This document shows positions 21,001 through 29,461 of a stretch of DNA of 61,862 bases, piece after piece. This stretch comes from Rahnella perminowiae (lineage in GTDB: Bacteria; Pseudomonadota; Gammaproteobacteria; Enterobacterales; Enterobacteriaceae). The stretch lies in the NCBI RefSeq assembly GCF_019049755.1, contig NZ_JAFMOS010000645.1, forward strand, positions 1-61,862, written 5' to 3'. Below the pieces are notes generated by a model. It searched no databases. It had not been told where the DNA came from and saw only the letters and a list, made by a program, of their open reading frames with translations. Made by a program: the position numbers and the translations under genes. The stretch's first letter is position 1. Every line of letters begins with the position of its first letter.

Positions 21001-22347
21001 TTACTGTTTCTTAAGTTCCAGCCGTTTGATATCGCCGACCACCAGCAGATAGCAAAGCATTGCCATCAGTGCTGAACAGCCCACAAAAATTAATGCCATA
21101 TTGAAAGAGTGCAGACCTTTCACGATGTAGCCGATCACCAGCGGCGTCACGATAGAGGCGACATTACCGAATACGTTGAAAATGCCGCCGCACAAGCCGA
21201 TGACTTCTTTCGGTGCGGTATCGGCAATCACCGGCCAGCCGAGCGCCCCGAAGCCTTTACCGAAGAAGGCCAGCGCCATCAGGGTAACGACCAGCGCATT
21301 ATTGTCGGTGTAATTGCACAAGATGATGCTGGTGGCTAATAACATGCCCAGTACGATAGGAATTTTACGGGCCACGGTCAGCGAGTAACCACGTCTGATC
21401 AGAAAATCCGAGAACACGCCACCCAGCACACCGCCCGCAAAACCACACAGCGCAGGGATGGCGGCAATCATCCCGACTTTAAGAATAGACATACCCTTTT
21501 CCTGAACCAGATAAATCGGGAACCAGGTCAGGAAGAACCACGTAATGCTGTTAATGAAGTACTGACCGAAGAAGATCCCGAGCATCATGCGGCTGCTCAG
21601 CATCTGACGGACGTAACTCCATTTCGGACCACTTTTCGCGCTGCCGGTTTTCTTGTGGTCGATGTCCACCACCGCACCGCCGTCTTTCAGATACTCCAGC
21701 TCGCTTTTAGAAATATGCGGATGTTCCGGCGGGTTGTGAATGAATGTGATCCACACCAGTGTCAGCACAAAACCAATCACACCCATGACGATGAAAACAT
21801 GTTCCCAGCCCCAGGCGTAGGTCAGCCAGCCCAGCAACGGTGAGAACAGTGCCAGGGAGAAATACTGGGCGGAGTTAAAAATTGCGGAAGCCGTGCCGCG
21901 TTCAGTGGTCGGAAACCAGGCTGCCACGATACGGGCATTTGCCGGAAAAGACGGCGCTTCTGAAAAGCCGAGCATGAAGCGCAGCATGAACAGTGTCAGT
22001 GCACCGTAAGCCAGCGGAAACCAGCCCACAAACCCCTGCAACAGGGTGAACAGCGACCAGAAGAACAAACTGTAGGTATACACTCTTTTGGAGCCAAATC
22101 TGTCCAGCAGCCAGCCGCCGGGTAATTGCATAATCAGGTAAGCCCAGCCGAATGCTGCAAAGATTTGTCCCATGTCGGCAGCATCCAGACCCAGCTCACG
22201 CGCGACCTCAGTACCCGCGATAGAAAGCGTTGCGCGGTCAGCGTAATTGACCGCCGTGATTAAAAAGATAATCAGCAAAATATAGTAACGTATGTGCGTA
22301 CGTACCTTACTTTGCACGACTGTCCTGGACTGAGATTCAATGTTCAT
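21001..22347 (-). CDS. garP: Galactarate/glucarate MFS transporter GarP
   Basis: GarP is a proton symporter of the anion:cation family of the major facilitator superfamily that imports galactarate and glucarate. The 448-residue protein has 12 predicted membrane segments, with the conserved NYADRATLSIAG in the first and LGFSEAPSFPANARI near the fourth. The ending GDIKRLELKK is close to E. coli GarP. The start at 22347 (MNIESQSR) gives the family length. An ATG at 22419 would add 24 residues and is less likely. It is the first gene of the operon and divergent from garD. Confidence 0.93.
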   Translation of the reverse strand: MNIESQSRTVVQSKVRTHIRYYILLIIFLITAVNYADRATLSIAGTEVARELGLDAADMGQIFAAFGWAYLIMQLPGGWLLDRFGSKRVYTYSLFFWSLFTLLQGFVGWFPLAYGALTLFMLRFMLGFSEAPSFPANARIVAAWFPTTERGTASAIFNSAQYFSLALFSPLLGWLTYAWGWEHVFIVMGVIGFVLTLVWITFIHNPPEHPHISKSELEYLKDGGAVVDIDHKKTGSAKSGPKWSYVRQMLSSRMMLGIFFGQYFINSITWFFLTWFPIYLVQEKGMSILKVGMIAAIPALCGFAGGVLGGVFSDFLIRRGYSLTVARKIPIVLGMLLATSIILCNYTDNNALVVTLMALAFFGKGFGALGWPVIADTAPKEVIGLCGGIFNVFGNVASIVTPLVIGYIVKGLHSFNMALIFVGCSALMAMLCYLLVVGDIKRLELKKQ

Positions 22348-22533
22348 GGTGACCCTCATTATCATAATGCGAAAAATTTCAGGGAAATTACCGTTATCGA
22401 AATAACGTTTTGCATTCACCTGTGGTTATTCGCCGTACAGTTTCTTCATTCGAAACAGGCAACAAACGTTTTATTTATGATCGCCTGACATTTACCTGTA
22501 TTACTTTCAACATCACCTTCAGAGGGCCAATAC

Positions 22534-22568
22534 AGTATAAAAAAGAGGTTCCAAAATAACATTGTGCA
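22534..22568 (-). promoter_or_regulatory. Probable activator-dependent promoter of garPLRK
   Basis: On the minus strand TGCACAAT (22568-22561) is followed by exactly 21 bases and then TATACT (22539-22534). No good -35 box is present, which fits dependence on an activator. The likely protein is CdaR (SdaR), the diacid-sugar activator of E. coli gar and gud genes; that assignment is inference. Confidence 0.6.
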
Positions 22569-22642
22569 TTCGCCCAAGAATACCCCCGCTGATTGTGACT
22601 ATTCTTTTGCATACACACATCGGTGTGGGAGGAGACTCACAG

Positions 22643-22650
22643 ATTGTGCA
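22643..22650. promoter_or_regulatory. Third ATTGTGCA site in the gar control region
   Basis: ATTGTGCA is identical to the promoter-proximal sites but has no -10 box at the matching distance, so it may be an auxiliary binding site. Confidence 0.4.
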
Positions 22651-22675
22651 AAGGCGATAACCGCGCCAACAAAAG

Positions 22676-22691
22676 GGTGATTAGCATCACA
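22676..22691. promoter_or_regulatory. CRP-like site in the gar control region
   Basis: GGTGATTAGCATCACA has the GTGA-N6-TCAC arrangement of a CRP-cAMP site. It lies between the two divergent promoters, about 100 bases from the garD -10 box, consistent with catabolite control of sugar-acid use. Confidence 0.6.
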
Positions 22692-22747
22692 TTGATTCTG
22701 TCACCTGCCACACAGAATGACATCCAACAGGCAAAAAGCTGGTCAGT

Positions 22748-22782
22748 TGCACAATGAGGTTCCCTGAAGACTGCCTTATAAT
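22748..22782 (+). promoter_or_regulatory. Probable activator-dependent promoter of garD
   Basis: TGCACAAT (22748-22755) is followed by exactly 21 bases and then TATAAT (22777-22782). The -35 position reads ATGAGG, far from consensus, so an activator bound at TGCACAAT is expected to be needed. The layout mirrors the garP promoter. Confidence 0.65.
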
Positions 22783-22897
22783 GGATTCCATATCCTGTAT
22801 TACCCGAGTATGTTTACAAGAGTCTTATTGAGCGTCAACTTCAGAGAATTAACCGGGATATATTATTCCGGGATGTTTAATAAACGCGGAGACAGTT

Positions 22898-24469
22898 ATG
22901 TCACGTAATAAAGATAAAGAACACGCTACCGAAGCGCTTTTTATTAAAGTTCATGAAAGCGATAACGTAGCAATTATTGTGAATGACAACGGCTTAAAGG
23001 CCGGCACCCGATTTGCTAATGGTCTGGAATTAATTGAGCATATTCCGCAAGGCCATAAAGTGGCACTAGAGCCGATTGCCAAAGGCGGCGATATTATCCG
23101 TTACGGAGAAGTCATTGGTTATGCAGTACGGGATATTGCGCAGGGCGGATGGATCGACGAATCACTGGTTGAATTACCGGTCGCGCCTGAACTCGACAGC
23201 CTGCCGCTGGCCACCCGTGTACCGCCGGAACTGCCACCGCTGGAAGGTTATACCTTTGAAGGTTACCGTAATGCCGACGGCAGCGTCGGCACCAAAAACC
23301 TGCTGGGGATCACGACCAGTGTGCACTGCGTGGCGGGCGTCGTAGACTACGTGGTGAAAATCATTGAGCGTGATTTACTGCCTAAATTCCCCAATGTCGA
23401 CGGTGTCGTGGCGTTGAACCATCTTTACGGCTGCGGTGTGGCGATTAATGCGCCTGCGGCGATTGTGCCGATCCGCACCATCCATAACCTGGCGCTGAAC
23501 CCAAATTTTGGTGGCGAAGTGATGGTAGTCGGTCTGGGTTGTGAAAAATTACAACCAGAGCGGTTACTGGAAGGCACGCCGGATGTGCAGGCAATCTCAC
23601 TCGATGACACACACATTGTGCGTTTGCAGGATGAGCAACATGTCGGTTTCCAGTCGATGGTGGACGATATCCTGACCGTCGCACAATTTCATCTGGAACG
23701 CCTGAACCGCCGTCAGCGCGAAACCTGCCCGGCTTCAGATCTGGTGGTGGGCACGCAGTGTGGCGGCAGTGATGCTTTCTCAGGCGTAACTGCCAACCCG
23801 GCAGTAGGTTATGCATCAGACCTTCTGGTGCGCTGCGGCGCAACGGTGATGTTCTCGGAAGTGACAGAAGTACGCGACGCCATCCATTTGCTGACGCCTC
23901 GCGCTGCGGACGTCGACGTGGGTAAGCGTCTGCTGGAAGAAATGGCCTGGTACGATAATTATTTGTCGATGGGCCAGACTGACCGCAGCGCTAATCCGTC
24001 TCCTGGCAACAAAAAAGGGGGGCTGGCTAATGTGGTTGAAAAAGCGCTGGGCTCCATTGCTAAATCCGGTACCAGTGCGATTTCTGAAGTGTTGTCACCC
24101 GGACAGCGTCCGACCAAAAAAGGCCTGATTTACGCCGCCACACCTGCCAGTGATTTTGTCTGCGGAACCCAGCAGTTGGCTTCGGGGATTACCGTTCAGG
24201 TATTCACTACCGGACGCGGTACGCCATACGGTCTGCTCGCCGTGCCTGTGATTAAAATGGCCACACGCACCACACTGGCAAACCGCTGGCATGACCTGAT
24301 GGACATCAACGCCGGGACAATCGCAACGGGTGATGCCACTATTGAGGATGTGGGCTGGGAACTGTTCCATTTCATTCTGGACATCGCCAGCGGGCGCAAG
24401 AAAACCTGGTCAGATACCTGGGGCATCCACAATGCACTGGCGGTGTTTAACCCCGCCCCCGTGACCTGA
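22898..24469 (+). CDS. garD: Galactarate dehydratase GarD
   Basis: GarD removes water from galactarate to give 5-keto-4-deoxy-D-glucarate, the substrate of GarL. The 523-residue protein has an N-terminal SAF domain (about 10-95, with [16 protein letters not shown]) and a large UxaA/altronate-dehydratase-type catalytic domain. That domain has conserved cysteines in [29 protein letters not shown] and FVCGTQQ. The length equals E. coli GarD. It is transcribed away from garPLRK and ends in a shared terminator with exbD. The glucarate dehydratase gene gudD is not in the window. Confidence 0.96.
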   Translation: MSRNKDKEHATEALFIKVHESDNVAIIVNDNGLKAGTRFANGLELIEHIPQGHKVALEPIAKGGDIIRYGEVIGYAVRDIAQGGWIDESLVELPVAPELDSLPLATRVPPELPPLEGYTFEGYRNADGSVGTKNLLGITTSVHCVAGVVDYVVKIIERDLLPKFPNVDGVVALNHLYGCGVAINAPAAIVPIRTIHNLALNPNFGGEVMVVGLGCEKLQPERLLEGTPDVQAISLDDTHIVRLQDEQHVGFQSMVDDILTVAQFHLERLNRRQRETCPASDLVVGTQCGGSDAFSGVTANPAVGYASDLLVRCGATVMFSEVTEVRDAIHLLTPRAADVDVGKRLLEEMAWYDNYLSMGQTDRSANPSPGNKKGGLANVVEKALGSIAKSGTSAISEVLSPGQRPTKKGLIYAATPASDFVCGTQQLASGITVQVFTTGRGTPYGLLAVPVIKMATRTTLANRWHDLMDINAGTIATGDATIEDVGWELFHFILDIASGRKKTWSDTWGIHNALAVFNPAPVT

Positions 24470-24491
24470 GTCACCGATCCTCCGATAAACC

Positions 24492-24516
24492 AAAGGCCAG
24501 CAAATGCTGGCCTTTT
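24492..24516. terminator. Bidirectional terminator between garD and exbD
   Basis: AAAGGCCAGC and GCTGGCCTTTT form a 10-bp stem with A and T runs on either side, serving convergent transcripts. Confidence 0.85.
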
Positions 24517-24540
24517 GATGTTTCTGCACTGAAGAAAAAC

Positions 24541-24975
24541 CTACTGCGCCGCTGCGGCACCGGCTTGTTCTGCACCGACCAGCCCGACTTTCAGATAACC
24601 GGCTTTACGCAGGTTATCCATCACGCTCATCAGCGTTTCGTAATCCACACTCTTATCCGCACGGAAGAAAATCGTACTCTGTTTATTGCCCTGAGTACGC
24701 TCATCCAGCATGGCGGTCAGATTACTGCTGTTGACCGGTATATCACCGAGAAACAGTTGCTTATCAGCTTTTACCGACAGGAAAATCGGTTTCTCCGGAC
24801 GCGGCTGTTGTTTTGCCGTCGAAGCCGGTAAATCTACCCGCACATCTACGGTAGCCAGCGGCGCTGCCACCATGAAAATGATCAGCAATACCAGCATGAC
24901 GTCGATAAAAGGCGTGACGTTGATGTCATGCATTTCACCACTTTCGTCGATATCATCGTTTAACCGAATAGCCAT
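24541..24975 (-). CDS. exbD: Biopolymer transport protein ExbD
   Basis: ExbD is the small inner-membrane partner of ExbB and TonB, coupling the proton gradient to outer-membrane siderophore and cobalamin uptake. The 144-residue protein has one membrane segment (about residues 24-44), with the essential aspartate in INVTPFIDVMLVLLIIF, and a periplasmic domain. It lies 9 bases after exbB, so the two are co-transcribed and probably Fur-regulated. Confidence 0.95.
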   Translation of the reverse strand: MAIRLNDDIDESGEMHDINVTPFIDVMLVLLIIFMVAAPLATVDVRVDLPASTAKQQPRPEKPIFLSVKADKQLFLGDIPVNSSNLTAMLDERTQGNKQSTIFFRADKSVDYETLMSVMDNLRKAGYLKVGLVGAEQAGAAAAQ

Positions 24976-24984
24976 AATCTGTTC

Positions 24985-25932
24985 TTACCCTACACGTAAC
25001 TGACCTGTCTGACCGCGTGGCGTATTGCTTTTGCTGGCAGCCAGATCCAAATCACGGCCCTGTAACAGGATTATCTGCGCCGCCACATCGCCGACCTGAT
25101 GACGATAAGAGGTGATAGTACGGGCGAAAATATTGTAGATCACCACCGCAGGGATGGCCGCAATCAGGCCCACAGCCGTCGCCAGTAAGGCTTCGGCAAT
25201 ACCCGGTGCCACGACCGCCAGATTGGTGGTCTGCGTCTGTGCGATACCGATGAAACTGTTCATGATGCCCCATACAGTACCGAACAGGCCGACGAACGGA
25301 GAGATTGCCCCGATGGTCGCCAGAATACCATTGCCACGGCCCATGTGGCGGCCGGCAGCGCTGACGCGGCGCTCAAGGCGGAAACCCGTCCGCTCCTTAA
25401 TACCGTTGTTGTCAGTTGATCCTGCAGAGAGTTCAAGCTCGTTTTGGGCATCACGGATCATCTGCGCGCTGATGCTGCTGGCGGCAAAACTTTCAGCCTG
25501 CTCGGCAGCTTCATCCAGCGTACGAACAGAAGACAACGCGTCAAATTCACGGCGCATACGGCGTTTGCCGGTGAAAACGTCTGCCCCCTTGCTGAATAAC
25601 AACGCCCAGGTGACCACAGAAGCCAGCAACAGACCGATCATGACGGTTTTCACCACCACATCAGCATGATGGTACATGCCCATAACAGACAAATCGGTTG
25701 GAATGACAGGTGCGGTATCCGTTGGTGCGGGTTGCATCACCGGAGCCGCCGTTGCGTCACGGGTTGCCGGTGCTGGGGTATCCGCCGTTGCAGGTTGAGT
25801 TGCAGCAGAACTGACGGCTTGTCCAGCCGGCGTCGCCGGTGCCGCCATCGCGTTGCCACTCAGGCCAGCAACCAACATTAACGACATCAGTAATGAGGTC
25901 GCCTCTTTCATCTTATTGCGAGCCGTTTTCAC
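24985..25932 (-). CDS. exbB: Biopolymer transport protein ExbB (extended form)
   Basis: ExbB forms the proton-channel oligomer with ExbD that energises TonB. GTG at 25932 is chosen because GGAGG lies six bases upstream; the ATG at 25911 has no such site. The 315-residue product starts with a signal peptide (SLLMSLMLVAGLSGNAMAA) and an Ala/Pro/Thr-rich stretch of roughly 60 residues. The three-segment ExbB core follows, with DLSVMGMYHHADVVVK, ISPFVGLFGTVWGIMNSF and LATAVGLIAAIPAVV. E. coli ExbB lacks the extension; longer forms are known in related genera. Confidence 0.9.
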   Translation of the reverse strand: MKTARNKMKEATSLLMSLMLVAGLSGNAMAAPATPAGQAVSSAATQPATADTPAPATRDATAAPVMQPAPTDTAPVIPTDLSVMGMYHHADVVVKTVMIGLLLASVVTWALLFSKGADVFTGKRRMRREFDALSSVRTLDEAAEQAESFAASSISAQMIRDAQNELELSAGSTDNNGIKERTGFRLERRVSAAGRHMGRGNGILATIGAISPFVGLFGTVWGIMNSFIGIAQTQTTNLAVVAPGIAEALLATAVGLIAAIPAVVIYNIFARTITSYRHQVGDVAAQIILLQGRDLDLAASKSNTPRGQTGQLRVG

Positions 25933-26007
25933 GCGTCGCCTCCAGCCAGAATCAGTATGTAGAAAGAATGAATAACGTCGGATGATATCAAAAAAAAACA
26001 CCTAATT

Positions 26008-26026
26008 GATAGTCGTTCTCATTATT
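26008..26026 (-). promoter_or_regulatory. Fur box upstream of exbB
   Basis: Read on the minus strand, AATAATGAGAACGACTATC agrees with the Fur consensus GATAATGATAATCATTATC at 14 of 19 positions. It lies about 75 bases before the exbB start, as expected for an iron-regulated TonB-system operon. Confidence 0.7.
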
Positions 26027-26226
26027 ATTTACATTATCCCGCCTGGCGACCTGCGTGTCATTGACTGATCACAAGGTTTTTCCTTTTTGCACAAAGGATG
26101 AACAATTTAATCTCCGTCACATTTCCCGGAAGAATTACACCATTAATCAATCATCTGACACTTATTACCCAAGTCAAAACAATGTTTTAAATATTAAGTA
26201 ACGGCTTTTTATATTTGTTATAAGTT

Positions 26227-26242
26227 TGTGATAACGCTCAAA
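26227..26242. promoter_or_regulatory. Possible CRP site upstream of the TRAP operon
   Basis: TGTGATAACGCTCAAA has one perfect CRP half (TGTGA) and a degraded second half (TCAAA) at the right N6 spacing. Confidence 0.35.
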
Positions 26243-26432
26243 TACCGCGCAATAAAAAATAAGGTAATGTGCTTCTACTGGGGAAGACCACACACCGGCA
26301 CCCTATGTATCATTTTAATTTATAAGCTTATTTAGTCATTTTTAACATGGACAGGTTGCACCCCCGGGTACACCGTGTTCGACGCTTGCTCTCATTTATC
26401 TTTCCCTTACTGAGTACCCTGGAGACAAACTG

Positions 26433-27410
26433 ATGAAAATGCAAAAAGCACTTCTCAGCCTTTGCCTGAGTTCCGCGACCCTCTTATTTACCCATGGCGT
26501 GGCAGCACAAACGCTCAAAGCCGCTGATGTACATCCGCAAGGCTATCCCAACGTAGTCGCCGTCCAGCACATGGGCGAAAAACTGCAAAAGCAAACGGAC
26601 GGACGCCTCGAGATTAAAACGTTCCCGGGTGGCGTACTGGGTGATGAAAAGCAGGAAATTGAACAGGCACAGCTTGGTGCGCTGGATATTATCCGTGTGT
26701 CGATGACACCGGTTGCCTCGATTTTGCCGGAAATTAATGTTTTCACCCTGCCCTACATTTTCCGCGACGAAAATCATATGCATAAAGTACTCGACGGTCA
26801 GATCGGTAAAGAGATCGGCGATAAGATCACTAACAACCCGAATTCACGGCTGGTCTTTCTTGGATGGATGGATGGCGGAACACGTAACCTGATCACCAAA
26901 CAGCCGGTGGTGAAACCGGAAGATTTGCATGGCATGAAAATCCGCGTACAGGGCAGCCCTATTGCACTGGCAACGCTGAAAGCGATGGGCGCAAATCCGG
27001 TGGCGATGGGTGTCAGTGAAGTGTTCAGCGGTATGCAGACCGGCGTCATCGACGGCACTGAAAACAACCCGCCCACTTTTGTCGCCCATAATTACCTGCC
27101 GGTTGTGAAAAACTACACCTACAGCCGCCATTTCATCATCCCTGAACTGTTCCTGTATTCAAAAGTGAAATGGGACAAGCTGAAACCGGAAGACCAGCAG
27201 TTAATCCTCAAACTGGCAAAAGAGGCGCAGGATGAACAACGCGAACTGTGGAAAACCTATAACGAGAAAGCCCTCGCCACCATGAAAGCAGGCGGCGTGA
27301 AATTCTATGAAATTGACCCTGCAACCTACGTCAAAGCCACACAATCCGTGCGCGATGAATTCGGTAAAGATCATCAGGAGCTGATGCAGCAAATCGCTGA
27401 CGTGAAGTAA
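26433..27410 (+). CDS. TRAP transporter solute-binding protein (DctP family)
   Basis: The 325-residue periplasmic protein captures an organic acid for the membrane TRAP complex encoded next door. It has a signal peptide ending at about residue 25 (GVAAQ) and the DctP fold. The conserved arginine in MKIRVQGSP normally pairs with the ligand carboxylate, and VIDGTENNPPTF forms the binding cleft floor. Family members with such motifs often bind hexuronates or other sugar acids, but the ligand is not readable here. It is the first gene of a dctP-dctQ-dctM operon set between exbB and metC. Confidence 0.88.
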   Translation: MKMQKALLSLCLSSATLLFTHGVAAQTLKAADVHPQGYPNVVAVQHMGEKLQKQTDGRLEIKTFPGGVLGDEKQEIEQAQLGALDIIRVSMTPVASILPEINVFTLPYIFRDENHMHKVLDGQIGKEIGDKITNNPNSRLVFLGWMDGGTRNLITKQPVVKPEDLHGMKIRVQGSPIALATLKAMGANPVAMGVSEVFSGMQTGVIDGTENNPPTFVAHNYLPVVKNYTYSRHFIIPELFLYSKVKWDKLKPEDQQLILKLAKEAQDEQRELWKTYNEKALATMKAGGVKFYEIDPATYVKATQSVRDEFGKDHQELMQQIADVK

Positions 27411-27466
27411 ACCCTGACACTGGCAGTCTGCGGACTGCCTCTTTCTGATCATTCACCGGGGGATTT

Positions 27467-27979
27467 ATGGTTTCGAGTTATCACACCCTGATGGACATTC
27501 TTTACCGCTGCGCGATGTGGCTGGCGGGTATCGCTTTGCTGCTGATGGTGGCGGTGATCCCCATTGGGATCTTTGCCCGCTACGTCATGAACAACGCCCT
27601 GTCGTGGCCGGAACCGATCGCGATTATGTGCATGGTGACCTTCACGTTTATTGGTGCCGCCGTCAGTTACCGTGCCGGTTCGCACATTGTCGTCGCCATG
27701 GTCACTGACCGGCTGCCGCCCGTGCTGAAAAAATTTGCCGCATTGCTTTCTGATCTGATGATGCTGGCGATCAGCGTATTTATTTTCTGGTACAGCCTGC
27801 AATTATGCAGCGAACTCTGGCAGCAGCCGGTGGCGGAATTTCCGTTGCTGACTGCCGGGCAAACCTATCTGCCTCTGCCTCTCGGTTCTGCGCTGACGCT
27901 GTTATTCATCATTGAGCAGATCATTGCCGGCCCGCAACATCAGCGGCCTGTAGTGATACTGGGCAACTCTGACGCCTGA
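27467..27979 (+). CDS. TRAP transporter small membrane subunit (DctQ family)
   Basis: The 170-residue protein has four predicted membrane segments (about 15-37, 50-68, 90-110 and 135-155) and the family motif NNALSWPEPIA after the first. It forms the small subunit of the tripartite sodium-dependent TRAP permease with the DctM subunit. GGGGGA precedes the ATG. It lies 56 bases after the binding-protein gene and 12 bases before dctM. Confidence 0.88.
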   Translation: MVSSYHTLMDILYRCAMWLAGIALLLMVAVIPIGIFARYVMNNALSWPEPIAIMCMVTFTFIGAAVSYRAGSHIVVAMVTDRLPPVLKKFAALLSDLMMLAISVFIFWYSLQLCSELWQQPVAEFPLLTAGQTYLPLPLGSALTLLFIIEQIIAGPQHQRPVVILGNSDA

Positions 27980-27991
27980 CCGGAGCCTGTT

Positions 27992-29284
27992 ATGGACGCG
28001 ATAATCTTGTTGTTAACGCTGGCGGTAATGCTGGCGATTGGCGTGCCGGTCGCCTACGCCGTCGGTCTGAGCGCACTGGTCGGTGCCTGGTGGATTGACC
28101 TGCCGTTTGAAGCCCTGATGATCCAGCTCACCAACGGCGTGAACAAATTTTCCCTGCTGGCGATCCCGTTTTTCATTCTGGCGGGCGCGATCATGGCCGA
28201 GGGAGGGATCGCCCGCAGGCTGGTCAGTTTTGCCTACATCTTTGTCGGGTTTATCCGCGGCGGGCTGTCGCTGGTGAATATCGTGGCCTCGACATTTTTC
28301 GGTGCGATCTCTGGTTCCTCAGTGGCCGATACTGCCTCGATCGGATCGGTGATGATCCCGGAAATGGAAAAAAAGGGCTATCCGCGTGACTTTGCGGCGG
28401 CCGTCACTGCCAGCGGCTCGGTACAGGCGATCCTGACGCCACCCAGCCATAACTCGGTGATTTACTCGCTGGCGACCGGCGGTACGGTGTCGATTGCCGC
28501 GCTGTTCATTGCCGGTATTCTGCCCGGTTTACTGCTCAGCCTGACGCTGATGGTGATGTGCGTAATGTTCGCGCACAAGCGCGGCTATCCGAAAGGCGAA
28601 CGTGTGCCGTTCCGCCAGGCGCTGAAGATTTTTATCGACACGCTGTGGGGGCTGATGACCGTAGTCATCATCATGGGCGGTATTCTCAGCGGAATATTTA
28701 CCGCGACGGAATCCGCAGCGATTGCGTGTTTGTGGTCGTTCTTCGTCACCATGTTTATCTATCGCGATTACAAATGGAATGAGCTGCCCAAGCTGCTGTA
28801 TCGCACGGTGAAAACCGTCAGTATCGTGATGATCCTGATAGGGTTTGCTGCCAGCTTTGGCGCGGTCATGACCTACATGCAATTGCCGATGCGCATCACC
28901 GAATTCTTCACTTCGATCTCCGACAACAAGTACGTGATCCTCATGTGGATCAATATCATGCTGCTGGTGATCGGCACGCTGATGGACATGGCACCGATCA
29001 TTCTGATCCTGACGCCGGTACTGTTACCTGTGGTGTTATCGCTCGGCATCGACCCGGTGCATTTTGGCATGATCATGCTGGTGAACCTGGGCATTGGCCT
29101 GATCACCCCGCCGGTCGGCTCGGTATTGTTTGTCGCCAGCGCGGTGAGCAAGCAAAGCATTGAGCATGTCGTCAAAGCCATGATGCCGTTCTATTGCATG
29201 CTGTTTATGGTGCTGATGCTGGTGACATACATCCCCACTATTTCACTGTTCCTGCCCAAACTGTTTGGCGTCTATACCGGCTGA
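27992..29284 (+). CDS. TRAP transporter large permease (DctM family)
   Basis: This 430-residue protein with about 12 membrane segments carries out sodium-driven uptake of the ligand delivered by the DctP protein. Family signatures seen are the N-terminal GVPVAYAVGLSAL, FFGAISGSSVADTASIG, TPPSHNSVIYS and GLITPPVGSVLFV. GGAG lies ahead of the ATG. A strong terminator follows, so the transporter forms a three-gene unit with no attached catabolic gene. Confidence 0.92.
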   Translation: MDAIILLLTLAVMLAIGVPVAYAVGLSALVGAWWIDLPFEALMIQLTNGVNKFSLLAIPFFILAGAIMAEGGIARRLVSFAYIFVGFIRGGLSLVNIVASTFFGAISGSSVADTASIGSVMIPEMEKKGYPRDFAAAVTASGSVQAILTPPSHNSVIYSLATGGTVSIAALFIAGILPGLLLSLTLMVMCVMFAHKRGYPKGERVPFRQALKIFIDTLWGLMTVVIIMGGILSGIFTATESAAIACLWSFFVTMFIYRDYKWNELPKLLYRTVKTVSIVMILIGFAASFGAVMTYMQLPMRITEFFTSISDNKYVILMWINIMLLVIGTLMDMAPIILILTPVLLPVVLSLGIDPVHFGMIMLVNLGIGLITPPVGSVLFVASAVSKQSIEHVVKAMMPFYCMLFMVLMLVTYIPTISLFLPKLFGVYTG

Positions 29285-29305
29285 CGCCAAACCGGTTTCT
29301 CCCTT

Positions 29306-29330
29306 GCCCGTCGTCATGACGGGCTTTTTT
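29306..29330 (+). terminator. Terminator of the TRAP operon
   Basis: GCCCGTC and GACGGGC form a perfect 7-bp stem followed by six T, 21 bases past the dctM stop. Confidence 0.9.
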
Positions 29331-29461
29331 CTGCACAGTTGGCTGAAATTTTCTCATCCATCAGCCAAAAGCCTGACCCCATAAATTCATCATGTTAAGT
29401 TAATTACATATCCGCGGATGCCAGAGCACACCGCGCAACAAAACAGGGTGAAATACGGATT

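Larger units (their letters stand above)
22348..22897. other. garP-garD divergent control region
   Basis: This 550-bp gene-free stretch carries the control elements of both galactarate transcripts. It holds three copies of ATTGTGCA/TGCACAAT, one CRP-like palindrome and two promoter -10 boxes, each listed separately. I see no small gene in it. Confidence 0.75.
25933..26432. other. exbB / TRAP operon divergent region, no gene seen
   Basis: This 500-bp AT-rich region separates exbB from the TRAP solute-binding gene. It contains a Fur box near exbB and a CRP-like half-palindrome nearer the TRAP genes. I found no credible reading frame and could not place a -35/-10 pair with confidence. Confidence 0.6.

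Noticed and set aside
26087-26094. TTGCACAA upstream of the TRAP operon as a possible CdaR site linking it to the gar regulon
   Set aside because: Only one copy, no -10 box at the 21-base distance seen at the gar promoters, and more than 300 bases from the TRAP start.
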